Source: Elmis aenea
Lineage: Eukaryota; Arthropoda; Insecta; Coleoptera; Elmidae
Reading direction: 5' to 3'
DNA length: 64,000 nucleotides
NCBI GenBank assembly: GCA_947652605.1
Contig: OX393581.1
Coordinates: 9,552,640 to 9,616,639, forward strand
Both the position numbers and the translations under genes were made by a program. The notes under the pieces were generated by a model, which had not been told where the DNA came from, searched no databases, and saw only the letters and a list, made by a program, of their open reading frames with translations. This document shows, one piece after another, positions 58,524 through 64,000 of this stretch. Within the stretch, counting starts at the first letter, position 1, and each line of letters opens with the position of its first letter.

Positions 58524-59932
58524 TAGGGTTGCCAACTCTACATTTGTCCAAAAGCGTACACGGCGGTAAGCGCTAAAAAAAAAAAAAAGCTCACCGGCTC
58601 CCTTTTTTAATGTCATCAAGAATATTATTACAGTAATATGAAAACGTAAAATTAACGCAAAATAACACAATATCTCAGTCTTATAAGTAAAATAAAAACA
58701 TCACAATCCGCTTTGAATAAAAATTTGGCAATTTAAGTGTATCTTTCAAATTAACAAATACCGAATTGCGTTTACCAAAATTAACAGATGCATTATCTGC
58801 TCCATATGATACCAATCTATCAAGGTGTATATTAACATTGTTAATGCACTTTATAAGTTCAGTAGCTATACAATGTGAAGTTTCATTTGGATTTTCGTAA
58901 AAGTCAAGAAGTGCATTAACAGAACCCTTATCTTTATGAAAAAATTTAATAGAAACAGGAAACATCTTTCTGTTTCCTTTATTAGAAGCATCTGTGCAAA
59001 TTGCATATGGGCTATCACCAACTAGGTTTAAAATAAGCTCTAGTGAATGTGGTGCTAAAACTAGTTCAACTAAAGCTTCTGCTTTTGTACGTCCACAACT
59101 TAATTTTTGCGCATTTTTTGAATCATTGTATATTATTTTATGTATTTTATTGCCACAATCTTGTGACAAATAACTATGATGGTGTTTTACACCGTGATAA
59201 GTTAATATCAATTCAGACGCAATGGCATCGTCACTGGTTGAATCCGATTTAGTGAAAAAATTAAGTAAAACCTCAGAGGTTGTAGAAGACTGCATGTTTT
59301 TCATGTGCCGTTCCCCTTGCATATGACTAGTAAGAGCAGAAACTCCACGATGTTTGATGCTAAATTTCGTTTTGCAAATCCGACATTGCACATTGTGTGC
59401 TTCGTTTTTCAATTTTATCAGCCAATTTTTAAAATCAACATGTTTAAGCCAGGCATCGTTAAATTTGTTCTCGCCTCTTTGAACACGCGCTCTTTTTGCT
59501 TGTTTTGGTGGTGTATCGTTGTTGTCATCATCTGAACTTGTATTCATTTTTTAAAGAAGGGATTTCTAAATGTAAAAGTGAAATAACAACTGCAAAACTA
59601 TTATTCTAAATGGTCATATAACAAAAACAATTATAAATACCTTCGACAAAGCACTACCACTACACAAACAAGAAGCACGGTCGGAGAATTCCCGACCCTG
59701 TCCGATCTATAGCCGACGGAGATAAATCGTCAACTTGTCGATCGTCACCGATAAACAGGGCTTGGAATCGGAACACTTGAATTCGCGCCATCGAATAGTT
59801 CAAAAAAGTTTTTATGATCAAAAAGCGTACATTACAATAGATTTCTTCAAACGCATGCGTACAGCGTACACGTTAATATTTTATTACAAAAACGCGTATG
59901 TACGCTCTAAAAGCGTACAGTTGGTAACCCTA
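58524..59932. mobile_element. hAT element, 1409 bp, perfect 8-bp duplication
   Basis: Tips TAGGGTTGCCAACT and AGTTGGTAACCCTA pair with one mismatch. CTCCGGAA flanks both sides (58516-58523, 59933-59940). Subterminal AAAGCGTAC words occur at 58551, 59822 and 59911 and, inverted (GTACGCT), at 59900. It carries a 288-codon transposase N-terminal gene on the minus strand but lacks the C-terminal half, so it is probably non-autonomous. Confidence 0.93.
58681..59547 (-). CDS. Truncated hAT transposase, N-terminal 288 aa with BED-like zinc finger
   Basis: ATG at 59545-59547 (MNTSSDDDNNDTPPKQAKRA) is followed by FNDAWLKHVDFKNWLIKL and a C2H2 BED-type finger at about residues 53-82 (QCRICKTKF...TSHMQGERHMKN). 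Residues 150-250 hold the start of the catalytic fold: ICTDASNKGNRKMFPVSIKF, with an Asp where the first acidic residue of the hAT triad is expected, and SYGADNASVNFGK, again with an Asp in the expected second position. The frame ends at residue 288 (YSKRIVMFLFYL), just after the second acidic block, so the insertion domain, final Glu and hATC are missing. A DNA-binding but non-catalytic product is possible. The clean frame suggests recent deletion. Confidence 0.85.
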   Translation of the reverse strand: MNTSSDDDNNDTPPKQAKRARVQRGENKFNDAWLKHVDFKNWLIKLKNEAHNVQCRICKTKFSIKHRGVSALTSHMQGERHMKNMQSSTTSEVLLNFFTKSDSTSDDAIASELILTYHGVKHHHSYLSQDCGNKIHKIIYNDSKNAQKLSCGRTKAEALVELVLAPHSLELILNLVGDSPYAICTDASNKGNRKMFPVSIKFFHKDKGSVNALLDFYENPNETSHCIATELIKCINNVNIHLDRLVSYGADNASVNFGKRNSVFVNLKDTLKLPNFYSKRIVMFLFYL

Positions 59933-60196
59933 CTCCGGAACCGTTTAAGATATTTGCAAAAACTTTGCACTACTTTACTTACAAAGGATTTGCGCATTGA
60001 TAAATAGATTGATTTCAGTTTTAAGGCCAACGGGATCAAGAAATTGATCTTTATTTTTCAATTTTCTAGTATTTTGCCTATTTTACCTCTGTAAATCAAC
60101 AATGATACACTGCAAAACATTTATTTTTGATGTCCTTGATGCAATAAACACAGCCTTGATCAGATTCTAACGACAACATATCGTGACCCTCCCTTG

Positions 60197-61264
60197 CGAG
60201 TTGCATTCCTTTGAAACAGAAACCTTAGTTGGGATTAACATTACAAAAAAGGCCTATAAAAACTATTAATATAAATAAATTCTAACAAGAATTATAATAC
60301 AGTTTAATCAAAACTAAATAGCAAGATGGATAGGCAAATAACACGATTTTATCGATAATAGATTATTGTTTAGCATTTTAATATTGTTGTAGGCCTTCAG
60401 TGTTGTGGTATTATACAATAAACCACACAGTTTTATCGTATGAGAAGTTAGTTTATTAGCATTTAAATTTTAGTCTTAACAGTAATACCCTGGCCTTATT
60501 TCTGTTAAGGAATTTTTTCATCATTCATTATCTATCAGTGTTAATAAATATTTAAATGTTTCTGCAATTTCAATTAAGTCACATATTTGTGATTTTTATA
60601 ATAATTAAGTGGGTTAGGCTCATGATCGATCATCTTGACAGCACGTGAAGAGTATGAGGGAATTGTAAAAAAATATTTAGCTTATGCAACATGTGTCAAC
60701 TAATAACTTTAAAGATGGCCGTGAAATTATTTTTGTGACTTGACCCTCAAAATTATACATCTAGATAAATTTCTGTGCAATGGGAATGTGTGTTATAGAG
60801 AAGGAAAAATATTATTTCCCCTTTTAAATTAATCCTATTTCAAGAAAAAATTATAAATTATTTTTTCTTTCTAAGTGAATTGGAAAGAAAATGATTTTAG
60901 TATTTTCTATGAATTAAACTGCCACTGACATTAAAATACATTCATCGACTATCAATACGATGTCACGTAAAATAAAATAAGAATATATTCTTGTATAAAA
61001 ACAATACTTTTTTGTATGTATTGTGAAGTTAATTAGAGCGAATATTTGCAAACCAAAAGTTCATAAACCGGAAGTCGATTTGTATTTGGTAGGTGAATCT
61101 TTTGCTCAAGATCTGTATCCGAAATATTAAAAAAAACAACTCAAAAACGATTGATTTTAGATACAAAAATATATTTTTGAAAGGGAATTTGACTCAGATT
61201 CTAAAAAGTGTTGCATTTAAAGTAAAAAAAAAGTTACATATCGGTGTGCGAAAACAAAACACGC
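60197..61264. other. Spacer without recognised genes
   Basis: AT-rich; nothing recognised on either strand. Confidence 0.5.
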
Positions 61265-62012
61265 TACGGTGACCATATTTTCTTGTAAAACAAAAAGGAC
61301 GAATAGAGACAGAGGGGGAAAACCTTTAGCAAACCACATCGGAAGCCTAAAGAAATGACATAATTCACTTTTTCTAAGTGGTTTTAGGGATAAAATTTTA
61401 ATTTAAAATTACTTTCAGGTCAGTAACAAAATCTGCAATAAATAATTTTTGTTTATACACAACAGCAATAATTTTAAATATTTAATTATTTTATAATTAA
61501 TAAGTTTTCTTCTTTTTTTATTTACTTAAGTTACTGTTATATTTTATGAAATTAAAAAATTCTACACAGTTCATATAATAATTATATTTGGTGTAAATGT
61601 AAGCTTTTTTTTTCAGTTACAAAGCTTTTGATATTACAGATTTTATCCAAATGATCACCCTCTTCTATTTGTATTTTTTTTTATATTGAAAACAAAAATT
61701 AGAGTTCTGTTGTTTACTGTAGACCAAACGGTATTTCAAATAAAAGGGCCCAACCATTTCTTAAAAAGCCATTGAATTAAATAGATAACCAATACAAGTT
61801 TAATAAAATGATTGCACAAATTCTATATTAAATGATTTTCTGGTCTTATTTCAATTGTGAAATAATGTTTTTTAGATACATACCTAAGTAAAATCTTTTG
61901 TGTTTTACGTTCAGATAGTTTAAGTTTAAATTATTTAAATAAAGAAAATCTAAAGGACATAGCTTTTAAATAAAGGACTGTCCTTTACAATAAAAGACGT
62001 AGGGTCGCCGTA
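61265..62012. mobile_element. Candidate TIR element (TACGGYGACC tips)
   Basis: Left end TACGGTGACCATATTTTC followed by AAAAAGGACG. Right end read inward is TACGGCGACCCTACG followed by TAAAGGACAG. The two ends pair over the tip and again over AAAGGAC. The flanking 8-mers differ, so the duplication is not confirmed. No frame inside. Confidence 0.55.
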
Positions 62013-63400
62013 AGTAAAGCTGGAAATAATTTCAGGTCATGTAACCCATGATCTCCAACAAATTTTGTTTGGCAACTTTTTTTAAATTTTGAATACAAAA
62101 CCAGATATGAAGGAAATACGCGTTAGGTGAACACCCTGTATATACTTTATCTTGTGCACAGTTTTTGTAACTTACACAAATACAAGGTTTATTGAATTAT
62201 TCTCAAAACAAAAAAGTTATAGGAGTACACAATCACAAAAAATCGCCCAGTATATTACACAATCCTTATCCTTCGTGCAAAATGAGTCTAAAACGAGGTC
62301 AATCTAAAAATAATTTGAATTTTATTCATGTAATTACGATAATGCATCAAGAAGTAGGACAATAATCTATTATGTTTGACATAAAAAATTAAATAAATTA
62401 TCACCACTGAGGTAAAATAAAATTAAAAACTAGCTTAAATTATTTTTCATGTTGTAAAAAATTCACTTGGGAACAATTACATGGCGATAATATTGGGAAA
62501 TTGTGTTACCCTAATAAGTATTACTGTACATAACAAAATTATGACTATATTGTGATGATTACGTTACTGCAAAAATTATAACTGTTATCGTAATTAAATT
62601 AAATTTGATAAAGCAGCTTTATTTACACAAACATTGTTACTAAGACTTTGAATATTTATTTAAAAGCTTTAAACTAAATAAAACAGTTTTTTAACATTTT
62701 AGCTCCAGTTTTACCAATATAAACTTGTAAATTATCAAATATTATATGCAAAATACACACATTTAAATTATTAACTAGTTCTTATATGGAAATGCAATTT
62801 TTTTTATTCTCCAAAATTTGTGAAAATTTAATTGGATTAAAAATATCCAAAATTTAACACACAATTTGTCGCTGGTAAATAAAATAGTTACTGTTTTCTT
62901 GGAGTTGAAAAAATTATACAAAACCGTTTTTCAATAATTTTTCACTCAATTCGAATGTAGGAAATAAATTGTTGATAACGTCTGGTAATCAACCATATAT
63001 GGCCAATTATTAAGTTTAAAAATGGTACGCTTTGTACTATTATCGTAGGTCCTGCTAATAATTTAAATTCACACTGAAAGGCAAAAATCACAAACAGGTT
63101 ACGAAACTAATGCTAATTGTTTAATTTTAGTCTAATTACCAAACACGTGTAAGGATCTTAAAAAATAAACACTCATTATAAGGATGGTATAATATATAAT
63201 TGGTTTAACACTAAGTCCATTTCATGACGATTTCTAATTAACCCAGTTTTGTCAAAATTTGAATGGAATTATAGACCTATAGGTAGACCCAGAAAGCAAT
63301 GGAATATTTTGTCGGAACAGACCAATATGTCTAAACCATGAAGAAGACGATTGTTATACGAGGTGGATTCAAATGAAAACCGCAAATGTGTTAAATATAC
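62013..63400. other. Spacer with one isolated CAGGGTGT tip
   Basis: ACACCCTGTATATAC at about 62130-62146 is an inward CAGGGTGT tip without a recognised partner. Otherwise no gene or repeat seen. Confidence 0.4.
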
Positions 63401-63430
63401 CTTGAGGGCTTAGTAGATCGGTGTGATTAT

Positions 63431-63616
63431 GTGATATGGTGGTGTCTGAAGGGTGGCGATGCTACAGCAGCTAGTACATCTAGTAAACTGCCACAAATCA
63501 GTCCAGAAGAACTGTTAAAGCTGGCCGCCAGGTGGAAAGTGTACACGAAAGAAGAGAAACGTTCTGTCATCAGATTTTTGACCACTGAAGATGTAAAACC
63601 GTTGGTTGTGCACTAA
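63431..63616 (+). pseudogene. Possible mariner-type transposase N-terminal trace
   Basis: VYTKEEKRSVIRFLTTEDVK (residues about 37-56 of the frame) resembles the N-terminal helix-turn-helix start of mariner transposases (KE..R.VIRFL...G.....EIHRR), but the frame stops right after VVH. The following 250 bp show no DDD motifs. This is weak and could be coincidence. Confidence 0.35.
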
Positions 63617-64000
63617 AACACTTCTGCTTATGGTGAATTCTTTACCAATCGCAAACACTTTTGCTTGGCACCTTGGCAGCTTCTCAAACAGCATCTCCAA
63701 GATATTTCGCCACTTTTCAAAAGTTTGTGCTTGGTGAATTTGGTGCAATCCACAATTAATGCCTCTTGGCCACGTTCAGTCAAACACTTTTTCACATTCA
63801 TTTTGAACAAGGTTTTGCAGAGAAATGAGAACGAATGTTACATTGGAAACGAAGAAACCACCCTTTATTAGGACAAACATGATTAACTAGTAAATTAGTG
63901 ATAAATAAGTCATTTGACCGAGGACGAAGTCATGTGTAGGATTAAAGTGCTCCAGGTAATTGGGGACGAATTCGTGAAGTCAAGAAAGTTGATCATGATT

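Larger units (their letters stand above)
58117..60196. mobile_element. Foldback repeat family F1 copy, split by a hAT element
   Basis: The left part 58117-58523 and right part 59941-60196 are arms of the same foldback as 48197-48876 (CACGATACGTTGTCGCTAGA on the left, GATTCTAACGACAACATATC on the right). Removing the 1409-bp hAT and one 8-bp duplication leaves about 663 bp, close to the 680-bp intact copy. Confidence 0.85.

Noticed and set aside
63515..63748. A minus-strand protein near the right edge
   Set aside because: No family motif; it overlaps a weak mariner-like trace and looks incidental.

Overview
The window is AT-rich nuclear DNA of an insect, quite possibly a beetle. The evidence for a eukaryote is genes broken by GT-AG introns (some only 41-64 bp), a tRNA-derived SINE, and decayed non-LTR retrotransposons beside hAT, MULE and TA-flanked DNA elements. 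No prokaryotic-style gene cluster, rRNA, bona fide tRNA or CRISPR array is visible. The species is not identified. The host genes I can reconstruct are three SLC16-type monocarboxylate-transporter-like (MCT-like, major facilitator superfamily) genes, all on the minus strand. Gene A (6086-11556, 8 exons, 511 aa) and gene B (14954-27661, 8 exons, 513 aa if spliced like A) are a recent tandem pair. They share every exon boundary and phase, and about 300 bp of upstream sequence including a GATA-type motif. Gene C (37435-55377 and beyond the right edge) is an older paralogue of which six 3' exons are in the window. Its first exon, which should carry the GGWGW-type family motif, is not found here. 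The most interesting host-gene observation is in B: the donor of the last, 41-bp intron is AT instead of GT. Unless that intron is spliced unusually, B ends in a frameshifted 30-residue tail and loses the last membrane helix. The rest is mostly transposon-derived. Region 1-6000 holds a complete short hAT element with its 8-bp target duplication and a hidden transposase C-terminus, plus non-LTR remnants. Region 11.9-14.9 kb is a hAT-within-hAT nest. Introns of A and B contain MITEs, hAT fragments, a recombinase-like fragment and palindromic elements. Region 28-35 kb holds two kinds of reverse-transcriptase remnant, a long inverted repeat and an (AAT)n microsatellite. Introns of C contain a family of long foldback elements (600-1530 bp) with TA duplications and CAGGGT-like tips, a hAT with a nested MITE, a decayed MULE and a SINE. 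Region 56-60.2 kb contains a truncated jockey-type element, a TA-flanked element, and a 1409-bp hAT inserted near the centre of a foldback repeat, with a perfect 8-bp duplication. Region 60.2-64 kb is nearly empty apart from a candidate TIR element and a weak mariner-like trace. I see no convincing undescribed multi-gene system. The novelty is in B's splice-site change, the A/B versus C intron differences, and the uncatalogued foldback and hAT families.
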